This document shows, piece by piece, positions 42,963 to 51,637 of a stretch of DNA of 64,000 bases. How positions within the stretch are numbered: position 1 is the stretch's first letter; the number at the start of each line of letters is the position of its first letter. A program made the translations under genes and the position numbers. The DNA comes from Pseudomonas protegens CHA0 (GTDB lineage: Bacteria; Pseudomonadota; Gammaproteobacteria; Pseudomonadales; Pseudomonadaceae): contig NC_021237.1 of NCBI RefSeq assembly GCF_000397205.1, positions 3,969,001-4,033,000 of the forward strand, given 5' to 3'. The notes under the pieces were generated by a model. It searched no databases, was not told where the DNA came from, and saw nothing but the letters and a program-made list of their open reading frames with translations.

Positions 42963-44702
42963 ATGGATTTTTCTCTCAAGCACCTGGCTGCGGCCACCCT
43001 GATGCTCGCCAGCCTGTCGTCCTACACCTCGATCGCCCAGGCCAACATTACCCCGCAACAAAGCGCGGCCATCCTCAAGACCTTCAATGACGCCACGGTC
43101 ACGGATTTCCGCCAGTTCCTCGGCACCCTGGCCAAGAGCCCGCTGGCCAAGAGCGACCAGCTCGCCCCGACCATCGAGACCTTCCTGGCCAACAAGCCCC
43201 TGAACGCCGAACAGCAGAACGAGATCCACCGCCTGCTGGGCCTCTACGCCCGGATCAAGTACGGCAAGGCCGCCACCGAAACCCTGCGCGAACTGGTGGC
43301 CATCCCCACCTTCAACATCGACGGCGTGCCGCAGTACAAGAACCCCGAGTTCCTCAAGATCGCCGCCAAGATCCAGGACCTGGCCAAGGCCTTCAACCTG
43401 AACTTTCGCAACATCGACAACCGGGTCTACGAGATCTCCCTGGAAGGCAGCGGCGATGAAGTCGTCGGCATCCACGCCCACGCCGACGTGGTGCCGGTGA
43501 CCCCGGAAAACTGGGTGCTCGAAGACGGCACCCGCCTCGACCCGTTCAAGGTCACCCTGATCGGCGACCGCATGTATGGCCGCGGTACCGAGGACGACAA
43601 GAACGGCATCGTGGTAGCGCTCTACGCGATGAAGATCATCAAGGAAGAGAAGCTGCCCCTGGCGCGCAACTTCAAGCTGCTGGTGGACACCACCGAGGAA
43701 ACCAGCGGCGACGCCATTCCCTACTACTTCGAACACAACCCGACGCCCAACTACAACCTGGCGCTGGACGGCGGCTACCCGGTGGTGATCGCCGAGAAAG
43801 GTTACGGCACGGTCATGGCCAGCTTCGCCCGGCGCGCCGCCGAGGGCAAAGGGGCGGAGATCACCCACCTCACCGGTGGCCTGGCCACCAACCAGATCCC
43901 CTCGACCTCGGTAGCCACCCTGGTCACCGAGCAGCCCGCGGAACTGGCCGCCAGCCTGCAAAAGGCCGGCGCCGAATATGCCAAGCAGCACGGCGGCAAC
44001 TTCCAGGTCGCGGCCAAGGTGGTGGGCAAGGATGTGCAACTGACGGTCACCGGCGTCTCGGCCCACTCCTCCGAGCCCGAGTCCGGGGTCAACCCGGTGG
44101 CGCGGATGCTGGACTTCATCAACAGCCAGGACGGCAAGATCGCCTTCAAGCACAACGCCTTCACCGATGGTGCCCGCTACGCCGCCGACAACTGGGGCCT
44201 GGACTACCTGGGCAACAAGCTGGGTATCGGCTTCTCCGACGACTTCATGGGGCCGCTGACTACCTCCCTGACCCAGGTCAGCGTGGATGACAAGACCTTC
44301 AAGCTGGCGGTCAACCTGCGGGTGCCCAAGGGCAAGACCCCGCAAGTGCTGAAGGGCGAAATCACCGACAAGCTGGCGGCCTGGAGCAAGAAGACCCAGG
44401 TAGCGGTGAACATCGACACCAAGATCGCCGAACCTATGTACCGCAACCCCGAGGGTGAATGGGTCAAGGCACTGCTGGCGGTGGCCAGCGAGAACCTGGG
44501 CATGGCGCACAAGTTCGGCACCTCCGCCGGCGCCACCTCGGTGCACGAGTTGCCCAACGGCGTGCAGTTCGGCCTGGCGCGGCCCGAGGTCAAGTACACC
44601 GGCCACACCGACAACGAGTTCAAGACCGTGGAGCAGTTCCTCCTGGACCTGCAGATCGTCACCGAGATGGTCGGCCGCATCGGCCAGTTGCCCAAGCTCT
44701 GA
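42963..44702 (+). CDS. exported M20 family dipeptidase
   Basis: The 579-residue protein has a signal peptide (residues 1 to about 27, ending SIAQA), then the M20 pattern GIHAHADVVPV, MYGRGTEDDKNGIV, DTTEETSGDA and LALDGGYPVVIAEKG, like PepV-type dipeptidases. It should cleave short peptides in the periplasm. The ATG at 42963 is preferred over one at 42951, because AAAGGA ends directly at 42950. It is unusual for a PepV-like enzyme to be exported. It is followed by a 12-bp hairpin terminator and converges with the desaturase gene. Confidence 0.87.
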   Translation: MDFSLKHLAAATLMLASLSSYTSIAQANITPQQSAAILKTFNDATVTDFRQFLGTLAKSPLAKSDQLAPTIETFLANKPLNAEQQNEIHRLLGLYARIKYGKAATETLRELVAIPTFNIDGVPQYKNPEFLKIAAKIQDLAKAFNLNFRNIDNRVYEISLEGSGDEVVGIHAHADVVPVTPENWVLEDGTRLDPFKVTLIGDRMYGRGTEDDKNGIVVALYAMKIIKEEKLPLARNFKLLVDTTEETSGDAIPYYFEHNPTPNYNLALDGGYPVVIAEKGYGTVMASFARRAAEGKGAEITHLTGGLATNQIPSTSVATLVTEQPAELAASLQKAGAEYAKQHGGNFQVAAKVVGKDVQLTVTGVSAHSSEPESGVNPVARMLDFINSQDGKIAFKHNAFTDGARYAADNWGLDYLGNKLGIGFSDDFMGPLTTSLTQVSVDDKTFKLAVNLRVPKGKTPQVLKGEITDKLAAWSKKTQVAVNIDTKIAEPMYRNPEGEWVKALLAVASENLGMAHKFGTSAGATSVHELPNGVQFGLARPEVKYTGHTDNEFKTVEQFLLDLQIVTEMVGRIGQLPKL

Positions 44703-44710
44703 CCGCCCTC

Positions 44711-44738
44711 ACGGGCCCGCCACCCATGGCGGGCCCGT
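44711..44738 (+). terminator. hairpin terminator after the dipeptidase gene
   Basis: A 12-bp perfect stem (44711-44722 with 44727-44738, loop of 4) begins 8 bp after the stop and is followed by a T/C-rich run. It lies between convergent genes. Confidence 0.65.
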
Positions 44739-44757
44739 TCTCCCCTTCCTCCACGCC

Positions 44758-45723
44758 TCAGCGCGCCGCTGACGTCCAGTCGGGGTCGCTGACATCTCGC
44801 AGTACCCCGCCATACCCCTGGTAGAGGTTGCCCTCGGGCAGCAACTGCGCCGTGGCCAGTTGCCGGTGCAGGCCGCCCAGGTGGTAGAACGGCACACGCA
44901 CATAGAGGTGATGCTCGATGTGGTAGTGGATGGCGTGGGGGCCGAACAGGAAGGTCTGCACGCTGGGCCGTACGATGCTGCGGGCGTTGCGGCTCTGGTC
45001 GGCGGCAACCGGCAGGCCGGCATGCTCCATGATGGCTCGTACCCGGCCCAGCAAGGGCAGCAGGGTAATCGCCGGCAACAGCCACAACCCCAGGTACAGC
45101 CAGGGGTGGCCGCTCCAGGCCAGCAGGCCGAACAGCAGGCCGTTGCTGACCAGCATGGACAGCACTTCCTCCAGGGCCTGGCGCGGCGACTTGTCGACCC
45201 GGGGCATGATCGCGCGGTAGTCACCCCGGGCGAACCTCAAGGCGCTGATGAAGTAGCCCACCCCGCACAGGTCCGCCAGCAGGCGCAGGGCCAGCTTGCC
45301 CCGGGGCAAGGGGTAATCCCCCAGGCCGAAGACCGCCACCACCGGGTCGTCATGCTCCATCGGATGCAGGTGATGCTTGAGGTGGCCGGCGCGGTAGGTG
45401 CAGAGGGACAGGAACAGCGGGCCGGCGGCCAGCCACTGGCCCAGCCGATCATTGGCTTTCTGCCCGCGCAGCAGCAGGCCGTGGGCGCTCTCGTGCATCA
45501 GCACCGCCAGCGCCAACTGGCTGCGGGCGATCAGCAGCGCGGCCAGCAGGTAGGTGACGGGGTGCGGCCAGAGCGCAGCGCAGGCGAACGCGGCGGCGAT
45601 CAGCCCCCAGTCGGCCAGCAGCGCCAGGCCACCGGTCCAGGGCTTGAGCAGGAACAGCCCCGCATCGGGGGCAAAGGCACGCAGGGCCCGATTCTCTCCG
45701 GCACGGGGTTCAGGCTGGGACAC
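44758..45723 (-). CDS. membrane fatty acid desaturase-type protein
   Basis: The protein of about 321 residues has several hydrophobic segments and the three histidine boxes of membrane desaturases and hydroxylases: HESAH (77-81), HLKHH (114-118) and HIEHH (268-272). It should introduce a double bond or hydroxyl in a lipid chain at the inner membrane. GTG at 45723, with AAGGA upstream, is the best start and overlaps the PAP2 stop by 14 bp. It is last in the six-gene operon. It may instead act on a non-fatty-acyl substrate. Confidence 0.85.
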   Translation of the reverse strand: MSQPEPRAGENRALRAFAPDAGLFLLKPWTGGLALLADWGLIAAAFACAALWPHPVTYLLAALLIARSQLALAVLMHESAHGLLLRGQKANDRLGQWLAAGPLFLSLCTYRAGHLKHHLHPMEHDDPVVAVFGLGDYPLPRGKLALRLLADLCGVGYFISALRFARGDYRAIMPRVDKSPRQALEEVLSMLVSNGLLFGLLAWSGHPWLYLGLWLLPAITLLPLLGRVRAIMEHAGLPVAADQSRNARSIVRPSVQTFLFGPHAIHYHIEHHLYVRVPFYHLGGLHRQLATAQLLPEGNLYQGYGGVLRDVSDPDWTSAAR

Positions 45724-46333
45724 GGGCAGGGTTTCCTTGTCGTTGGGTGGCCAGGGCACAGGCCAGGGCCAGGAACAGGCCGCCCGCCACATCGATCAGC
45801 GTGTGCTGCTTGAGGGTCAGGGTCGAGAGGCAGATCAGCAGGCCGATGACAGCGCTCAGCTCTTTGCAAGGGCGGCGCCAGAGCGCGCGACAGGCCAGGC
45901 AGGTCACGGCCACATGCAGGCTGGGAAAACCGTTGCAGGCCAGGTCCAGCTGCCACATCCGGCCCAGCCGCTGTTGCAGGAAGCCATTGTCGAGGGCGGC
46001 GATATCCGGCCTCGGCACATATTCGGGGAACAGCCAGAAGCACAGCAGCCCAACGGCGAAGGCCATGCCGGTGGCATTGCGCAGGGCCCTGAAGCCCTCC
46101 TGGCTGGCATAGGCCGCCGCCAGCAGCACAAAGGGAAAGAACAGCACATAGACGAACCAGGACTGGGCGATAAAGGGGATCTGCTCATCCAATGGCGTGA
46201 CCCAGTTGTAGCGCGGCGTCACCAGGCGCTGCAGCCCCATGAACGCGCCCAGCCCCAACAGCAGGGCGAACACCGCAGCCAGGGCCTGCCGAAGGTTGGC
46301 GGCGGCTATCAGGCGCTGCAAGGTGCCGGTCAT
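45710..46333 (-). CDS. PAP2-family membrane phosphatase/phosphotransferase
   Basis: The 207-residue membrane protein has about five or six hydrophobic segments and PAP2 motifs: RPD near residue 108, CNGFPSLHVAV near residue 133 and KQHTLIDVAGG near residue 175. PAP2_3-type members include lipid phosphatases and sphingolipid head-group transferases; the short loop with SLHVA fits that group. It lies between the second glycosyltransferase and the desaturase genes, supporting a lipid pathway. The start has only a weak ribosome site, so it may differ slightly. Confidence 0.83.
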   Translation of the reverse strand: MTGTLQRLIAAANLRQALAAVFALLLGLGAFMGLQRLVTPRYNWVTPLDEQIPFIAQSWFVYVLFFPFVLLAAAYASQEGFRALRNATGMAFAVGLLCFWLFPEYVPRPDIAALDNGFLQQRLGRMWQLDLACNGFPSLHVAVTCLACRALWRRPCKELSAVIGLLICLSTLTLKQHTLIDVAGGLFLALACALATQRQGNPARVPA

Positions 46334-46384
46334 GGCTGCTGGCCTGGGGCGGGCATGGAGCGGTGACGACTCAAGGCCACGCCC

Positions 46385-47476
46385 TCACAAGCCGAGCAAG
46401 CGGCTGGCCCAGGCATCGATCCGTGCCTGGGCCCGCTGGTTGCCCGAGATCACGTCGGGCGCTGGCGCCGCCACGCTCAATTGCCGCGCCGCCTCGGCCA
46501 CCTGACGGCGGAAATCGGCAGGGTCGCCGCGCCAGGTCACCACCCGGTGCAGCAACTGCAGTTGCCGGGCCCGGGCGGCGTTGCTGGTCTGTTCCGGCTG
46601 GTCGCTCACCACCAGGATGATCGGCCGCTGGTAGACCCGGGCGATGGACAGCGCCGCCATGCCCGGTGCCGAGACCAGGAGTTGCGCCCGGGCAGCGCGG
46701 CTGGCCCAGAGCGGATCGACCTGCAGCCAGCCACTGCGCCCGGCATAACCCTCGCCCACGCGGTGAGCGTCCAGGCCCGCATCTTCCAGGCCAAGGCTCA
46801 AGGCATCGGCCAGGTCGGGCTCACGAAAATGCGGGTTGAGGTACACCGCGGCGCCCACGACGGCCTGTTCCGGCAAGGCTTCGGCCAGGGCCACCGGGGT
46901 CGGCAGGCGATACAGTGCCGGGGCCTGGGTATCGTCGACTTCATAGGCGAAATCGTGCTCGATGCGCGCCCGCGCCGTATCGATCTGGCGCCCGACAATC
47001 CAGCCGAACAGGCGCCCGAACTGGCGCGGCCACATGCCGGCAAAGTTGTTCAGCAGCGCCACCTTGAGGCTGGCCCCGTACACGTGCACCACCTGACGCC
47101 GCCAGCCCGGGAGCATGCCCATGTAGAGCAGCGCCGGGTGGAAGGAATCGTTGATCACCAGGTCCACGCCGCGCAGCCGGCGCCGCAGTTGGAGGATGTC
47201 CCGCAGCATGCGCCCGGGGCGGAACAGGTAGTGGGCGACATTGCGGTTGGTGGCCTGGCGCAGCATGTTCTGCTGGCTGTCGAACTGCACCGCGTAATGC
47301 AGCGAGAGGATCTGCGCCGCAATGCCGAAGCGCTGCAGGAAGTCCTGCCCCTGCTGCGAGGTGGTCAGCACCTCGACCTCGCCCCCGGCTGCACGCAAGG
47401 CATGTACCAGCAGTTGGGCGCGCATCAGGTGCCCGCGGGCATCGGCGGTCGCCAGGTAAAGAATCCGTGCACTCAT
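46385..47476 (-). CDS. putative glycosyltransferase, UDP-GlcNAc transferase-like (MurG/MJ1255 type)
   Basis: The 363-residue protein has a GT-B-like layout. The N terminus is RILYLATADARGHLMRAQLL, a DLVINDSFHPALL stretch lies near residue 105, and a C-terminal half contains LVSAPGMAALSIARVYQRPI and SDQPEQTSNAARARQL, close to nucleotide-sugar-binding segments. It probably transfers a sugar to a lipid carrier or lipid acceptor. Its start overlaps the ferritin-like gene stop by 4 bp, so translation is coupled. Family assignment is moderate. Confidence 0.7.
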   Translation of the reverse strand: MSARILYLATADARGHLMRAQLLVHALRAAGGEVEVLTTSQQGQDFLQRFGIAAQILSLHYAVQFDSQQNMLRQATNRNVAHYLFRPGRMLRDILQLRRRLRGVDLVINDSFHPALLYMGMLPGWRRQVVHVYGASLKVALLNNFAGMWPRQFGRLFGWIVGRQIDTARARIEHDFAYEVDDTQAPALYRLPTPVALAEALPEQAVVGAAVYLNPHFREPDLADALSLGLEDAGLDAHRVGEGYAGRSGWLQVDPLWASRAARAQLLVSAPGMAALSIARVYQRPIILVVSDQPEQTSNAARARQLQLLHRVVTWRGDPADFRRQVAEAARQLSVAAPAPDVISGNQRAQARIDAWASRLLGL

Positions 47477-48207
47477 CGCTCCACTCGGCCCCGACCACCG
47501 AGCAGCCAGCCGGCACCATACATCGCCAGGGCACCGGTCACGCCAAAGCTCGCATCGACGCGGCGAATGTCCTTGAGCAGGCGCGCCAGATGGCCCGCCT
47601 CATGGGGTGCCACGATGCGCCGCAGGGTGTTCTCGCACAGGCGCACGTGGGCTTTCTCGTCGGCCAGCACCCGCGCCAGCAGCGGATACAAGCCATGCCC
47701 GGCATCCAGCACCGCACAATGGCGGGTCAATACCCGCTCGGCCATCTGCTCGGCACACAGCCCGGTGGCATAGGCCGGCACCAGCAGGCCCTGTTCGAAA
47801 AGCCCCGCATAACGACGGGCCAGGCGCTGCCAGCGCTGGATCTTGCGCCGGCTCAGCCAGTCCGGCTCCAGGCGGGCTTGAGCGTCGTCGCCCCGCTCGC
47901 GCAGGGCCTCGGCAAACAGGGTCACGTGGCGCTGCTCATCGGCCAGGTGCTGTGCTACCTGCCGTTCGAGCCAGGGTGGCGACTGCGGCAACAACTCATC
48001 GAGCAACGCACGCTCGGTGGCGTCTTCACCGGCCAGGTACATGCGCAACAGCAGGCGTTCGCCTCGCGGGCTGCGGTGCAGGCGCAACAAGGCGGCGCGC
48101 TTGATACGGTCCACCAGCCGCGCCTGCAGCGCCCCAAGGCCCTGGGGCCGGGGCATGCTCAGGCAGTCGAAGTTGGCCTCGCCGGCAACCGCTGGCCCCG
48201 CACTCAT
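47473..48207 (-). CDS. ferritin-like diiron protein
   Basis: The 244-residue protein is helical and carries two E-x-x-H motifs, E91QRH94 in HLADEQRH and E184KAH187 in VLADEKAH. Each is preceded by a further Glu about 30 residues earlier (E61/E65 and E153/E157). This is the four-helix diiron layout of ferritin-like oxidases. It may oxidise a lipid or acyl intermediate in this pathway; no specific activity is known. It overlaps both neighbours by 4 bp, so it is tightly coupled. Confidence 0.78.
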   Translation of the reverse strand: MSAGPAVAGEANFDCLSMPRPQGLGALQARLVDRIKRAALLRLHRSPRGERLLLRMYLAGEDATERALLDELLPQSPPWLERQVAQHLADEQRHVTLFAEALRERGDDAQARLEPDWLSRRKIQRWQRLARRYAGLFEQGLLVPAYATGLCAEQMAERVLTRHCAVLDAGHGLYPLLARVLADEKAHVRLCENTLRRIVAPHEAGHLARLLKDIRRVDASFGVTGALAMYGAGWLLGGRGRVER

Positions 48208-49226
48208 TGCACGGGCTGCGCGGCGCTGGCGGTGGCCGTCCTGGCCCCGTGCGAATGGCGCTGCCAGGCCAGGATCAGGCCGATAAAGCTGTCACGCATG
48301 AAGGCCGTGCCGCTGGCCGCAGCGCCGGGAAAGCTCTCCTCCTGGCCGTTGTAGCGCAGGTAACCCTGGCCGTTGACCGCGCCCAGCTCCAGGCTGTCGC
48401 CCTTGTTCAAGCCCCGCTGACGCACCTCCCTGAGCAACGGGCTGTCCTCCAGCGCAAAGACAAACAGCTGGCGCTGTACCACCCACAGCGGGATCTGCCC
48501 GCTCAGGGCCTGCAGGTCGAGGTTCCAGGTGCCCTGCTGCAGCACCTGCTCCAGCGCCTCGCTGCCCGGCTGCCTGGCACTGAAGCTGGCACGCATCAGC
48601 GACTTCGACACTCGGCCGACGCCCAGGCCGATGGTGATATCGCCCGCTGTCGGGTGCTGCGCATCGCTGGGGCGCACCACCACGAAATAACTGGCCAGGC
48701 GCGCCGCGATCGTCGGCTGGGCCAATACGTTGCGCGCCTGTTCGGGGCTGAACAGCACGCGCTCACGGGTGCCTTCACGGACGCTGATCTGATAGGGATC
48801 GAGGCTGATGTCACGGAACTTGCCACGCACCGGTGCGTGCACATAGGTATCGGATTTCCACACCTTGCCCGAACGGCGCAGCAGCACCTGCAGGCTCAGG
48901 GGCACACGCTGGCCGTCGCTGGCGATGCCGCTGCCGTGCAGCAGAATGTCGCCGATCACGGTCTTGCTGTCGTGGTTGCTGTCGGCGTCGATGACGATGG
49001 CATGGGTTTGCCGGTCGACACTGACCCGCGCATCACTCACGTCCAGGGCGATGCGGTTGCAGTCGAGGTTGCTGGAGGCGAACGTGGCGCAGCCACTGTC
49101 CGAAGCGAAGTGGTACACCCCGCGACCGGCGAACTCGCTGGGAGCGGCCTGGGTCTGGCCACCGAGTGCCAGCAAGGCCAGGCACGCCAGGGAACGGCCG
49201 AATGAGGCAAGAGAAGGGTTCTGCAT
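48204..49226 (-). CDS. secreted protein of unknown function
   Basis: The 340-residue protein has a signal peptide ending near QTQAA, then an all-beta-looking sequence with no motif I recognise (FAGRGVYHFASDSGCATF, VIDADSNHDSKTVIGDILLH). Two Cys residues near the N terminus could form a disulfide. A chalcone-isomerase-like segment is suggested by GDILLHGSG to SYFVVV, but weakly. The ATG at 49226 follows GAGGAAG. It sits between a GT2 gene and the ferritin-like gene, so it may be a periplasmic factor of the same pathway. Confidence 0.75.
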   Translation of the reverse strand: MQNPSLASFGRSLACLALLALGGQTQAAPSEFAGRGVYHFASDSGCATFASSNLDCNRIALDVSDARVSVDRQTHAIVIDADSNHDSKTVIGDILLHGSGIASDGQRVPLSLQVLLRRSGKVWKSDTYVHAPVRGKFRDISLDPYQISVREGTRERVLFSPEQARNVLAQPTIAARLASYFVVVRPSDAQHPTAGDITIGLGVGRVSKSLMRASFSARQPGSEALEQVLQQGTWNLDLQALSGQIPLWVVQRQLFVFALEDSPLLREVRQRGLNKGDSLELGAVNGQGYLRYNGQEESFPGAAASGTAFMRDSFIGLILAWQRHSHGARTATASAAQPVQ

Positions 49227-49279
49227 GGGGACTTCCTCTGGGCACGCGAACGGCGTGCGACGATACGGCGCGACGCGGA

Positions 49280-50368
49280 TCAATCCAGGTTGCGGTGGTA
49301 GGACAACGCTTCACTGTGCCGGGCACTGGAGCGGCCGATGGACAGCCCGCAGCCACGCACCACGGCGCCGGCAGTGTCGAGCAACGAGATGGCAGTGACC
49401 ATGGCCATGGCCCCCAGGCGCCGGGCTCCGTGCAGGGGCGGCAGGTCCTGGTGGTTGAGGGCCCGCAGGCTGTAGCCCAGGCGCCCGACCATCACGCACA
49501 AAGGCCCCAGCGGCCCACTGCGCCCGAGCCATTGCAGCCAGCCCGGCAGGTAGGCGCGCACCAGGTACGGGGTCAGGCCGACGCTGTCGCCGCCCCTGAG
49601 CCAGCGCAGCTTGAACACCTCGCCCTGGCTGTCGGGCAGCCGGTGCTCGGTGTGTGCCGCCGGCGCATAGGCCACCGCCACCCCCGCCGCTTGCAGGCGC
49701 AGGCCCATGACCTGGCAATGGGCGCGATAGATGCCATCCAGGGGCTCGTAGCGATACTTCTCGAAGGTGGCACAGCGAAAAGCCACGTTGTTGGCGTAGA
49801 AGTTACGCGTGGCGCCGTGGCGCAAGGGGCTGGGGAAATACATGAAGTCGATGGCGGTCAGTGCGCTGCCGGCGACGCTCGGCGCGTAGCTGGTGCGCCC
49901 GGCCACCGCCACGGGCGCCTCGGGTTGCACAAAGGGCAGCAGCAACTCTTCCAGCCAATGGGCATCGGGCAGGCAGTCGGCATCGGCGAATACCACGTAC
50001 TGGCAGCGCGCCTGGTCGACGCCATCGAAACCGACATTCTTGGCATCGTAGTAACCGGTGCCGGCATCGATCTCGATGAACTCCAGCGCACAGCCGGCCA
50101 GGGTGCACAGCGCCTGGCGCGCCTCAAGGTCGAGGCCGTCATGGGTGATGATCCACTGGGCAAAAGCCTGGGGCGCCAGACTTTGCAGGGCCAGCCGGGC
50201 AATCAATCGCTGGAGGCTGCTCAAGGCTTCGCCTGCATTCTTGCCGCCGCGCAGATTGTTGGTTTCCAACACCAGTGCGGTCTGGGCAGCAATCCCTTGC
50301 AGGCGCGTGAACAGGTCATCGCCGGGAGGCAACTGCGACATCCTGATTGTCGTTTCTTGGCTATCCAT
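49280..50368 (-). CDS. family 2 glycosyltransferase
   Basis: The 362-residue protein has a GT2 nucleotide-diphosphate-sugar domain: ETNNLRGGKNAGEALSS at the N terminus, the acidic D129AD131 metal motif in VVFADADC, and YANNVAFRCATFEKY, TEHRL and a C-terminal hydrophobic segment. It should transfer a sugar at the inner membrane. It is the first gene of the six-gene operon. The upstream 205 bp before the reductase gene hold no further gene. Confidence 0.87.
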   Translation of the reverse strand: MDSQETTIRMSQLPPGDDLFTRLQGIAAQTALVLETNNLRGGKNAGEALSSLQRLIARLALQSLAPQAFAQWIITHDGLDLEARQALCTLAGCALEFIEIDAGTGYYDAKNVGFDGVDQARCQYVVFADADCLPDAHWLEELLLPFVQPEAPVAVAGRTSYAPSVAGSALTAIDFMYFPSPLRHGATRNFYANNVAFRCATFEKYRYEPLDGIYRAHCQVMGLRLQAAGVAVAYAPAAHTEHRLPDSQGEVFKLRWLRGGDSVGLTPYLVRAYLPGWLQWLGRSGPLGPLCVMVGRLGYSLRALNHQDLPPLHGARRLGAMAMVTAISLLDTAGAVVRGCGLSIGRSSARHSEALSYHRNLD

Positions 50369-50574
50369 TTCGCAGTGTCTCTGAAAAAAGCAGGGCCGCC
50401 CGGGGGCGTGACGGGCGCAATCACAGCATTATTCCGAGGATTATTCAAACACCGGCTGCGTCGGCTGTGATGCCCCGCGCAATCGCTTCTGGCCACCCAT
50501 GTCATCCGCCAGGTAAGCCGCTGTCTGGCATCGCTGCAACGATTGAGGCTCTGACGGCAGAACTCGCTCCCCCC

Positions 50575-51579
50575 CTAGAAGCGCGCCGCCAGCTGCTGAT
50601 ACAGCGCCATGGGCAAGCTGATTCCTTCTATTTGCGCCCGGGCCCAGGCCTGCTGCTTGGCCTGCCCCGGAGGGTGAACCCCCAGGGTGGCCAGGCGCTG
50701 CATCTGCCGCGCCAGTCGAGCCTCGAACTGCTCGTCGAGCAGGTGCGGGGCGATGGCGATCACCAGCAGGCCCGAACCCGGCGATTGTGCGCCGCTTCGA
50801 AAATCGGGCGCATCCAGCGACCAGTTGCCCCCGGCGACACCGCCGGCGAGCACTTCGACCAGCAAGGCGATGTTGGCCCCGCGACTGCCGCCGAACGCCA
50901 GCAAGGCACCGTGCATGGCCTCCCGGGCACTCAGGGTGGCTGCGCCCTGGGCATCCACTGCCCAGCCTTCGGGGATCGCCTCCCCGGCCTCGGCCGCCTT
51001 GAGGAGGTTGACGAAGGCCGTGGCGCTGCTGGCCTGGTCGATCAGCAGCAGGCGCCCGTCGCCGCAGGGAGCGGCGAAGGCCAGGGGGTTGGTGGAATAG
51101 ATCGGCTGGCGCTGGCCGGCCACGGTCAACAGCGCCGGGCCGTTGCAAAACGCCAATGCCACCAGGCCTTCGGCGGCCAGGCGCCGGGTGTAGTAGCCCA
51201 GCTCGCCACAGGTAAACCCGTTGTGCAGGGCAAACAGGCTGATTCCCAACTGCCGGGCGCTGTCACACACAGCGCCAAAGGCCTGATCGAACCCCAGTTG
51301 CGCAATGCCCGCGCGCGCATCGCAACGGATCATCGCCGGGGCTACCTGGGTGATCAGTGGCTTGGACAAGCCCGCTATGCGCCCGCTGGCAAACCCGTGC
51401 AGGTAATCGGCCAGATGCTCGAAACCCACACTGGCCAGGCCATGACCCTGGGCCGATACCGTGGCCTCGGCCAGAGCCTGGGCCACTTCCTGGCTGCTGC
51501 CCGCCTGCAGGCAGCAGCGCCGGGCAAGATCCCTGGCCTCTGCCAGCGACAGACACTTGAACGCTGCACTCTCTTGCAT
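50575..51579 (-). CDS. malate/L-lactate dehydrogenase (Ldh2) family reductase
   Basis: The 334-residue protein belongs to the NAD(P)-dependent Ldh2/MDH2 family, whose members include delta1-piperideine-2-carboxylate reductase and 3-dehydro-gulonate reductase. Visible features are GHGLASVGFEHLADYLHGF, DARAGIAQLGFDQAF, YYTRRLAAEGLVALAFCN, STNPLAFAAP and FGGSRGANIALLVEV. The ATG at 51579 has AGGGAG upstream. The nearby StcD-like demethylase and importer suggest it reduces a cyclic imino acid or keto acid. It follows the ABC operon on the same strand. Confidence 0.85.
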   Translation of the reverse strand: MQESAAFKCLSLAEARDLARRCCLQAGSSQEVAQALAEATVSAQGHGLASVGFEHLADYLHGFASGRIAGLSKPLITQVAPAMIRCDARAGIAQLGFDQAFGAVCDSARQLGISLFALHNGFTCGELGYYTRRLAAEGLVALAFCNGPALLTVAGQRQPIYSTNPLAFAAPCGDGRLLLIDQASSATAFVNLLKAAEAGEAIPEGWAVDAQGAATLSAREAMHGALLAFGGSRGANIALLVEVLAGGVAGGNWSLDAPDFRSGAQSPGSGLLVIAIAPHLLDEQFEARLARQMQRLATLGVHPPGQAKQQAWARAQIEGISLPMALYQQLAARF

Positions 51580-51637
51580 CGATTGCTCCCTGACGCTGCT
51601 GCACAACCGCCCTGACCACCGGGCCCGGGGCTGCGGG

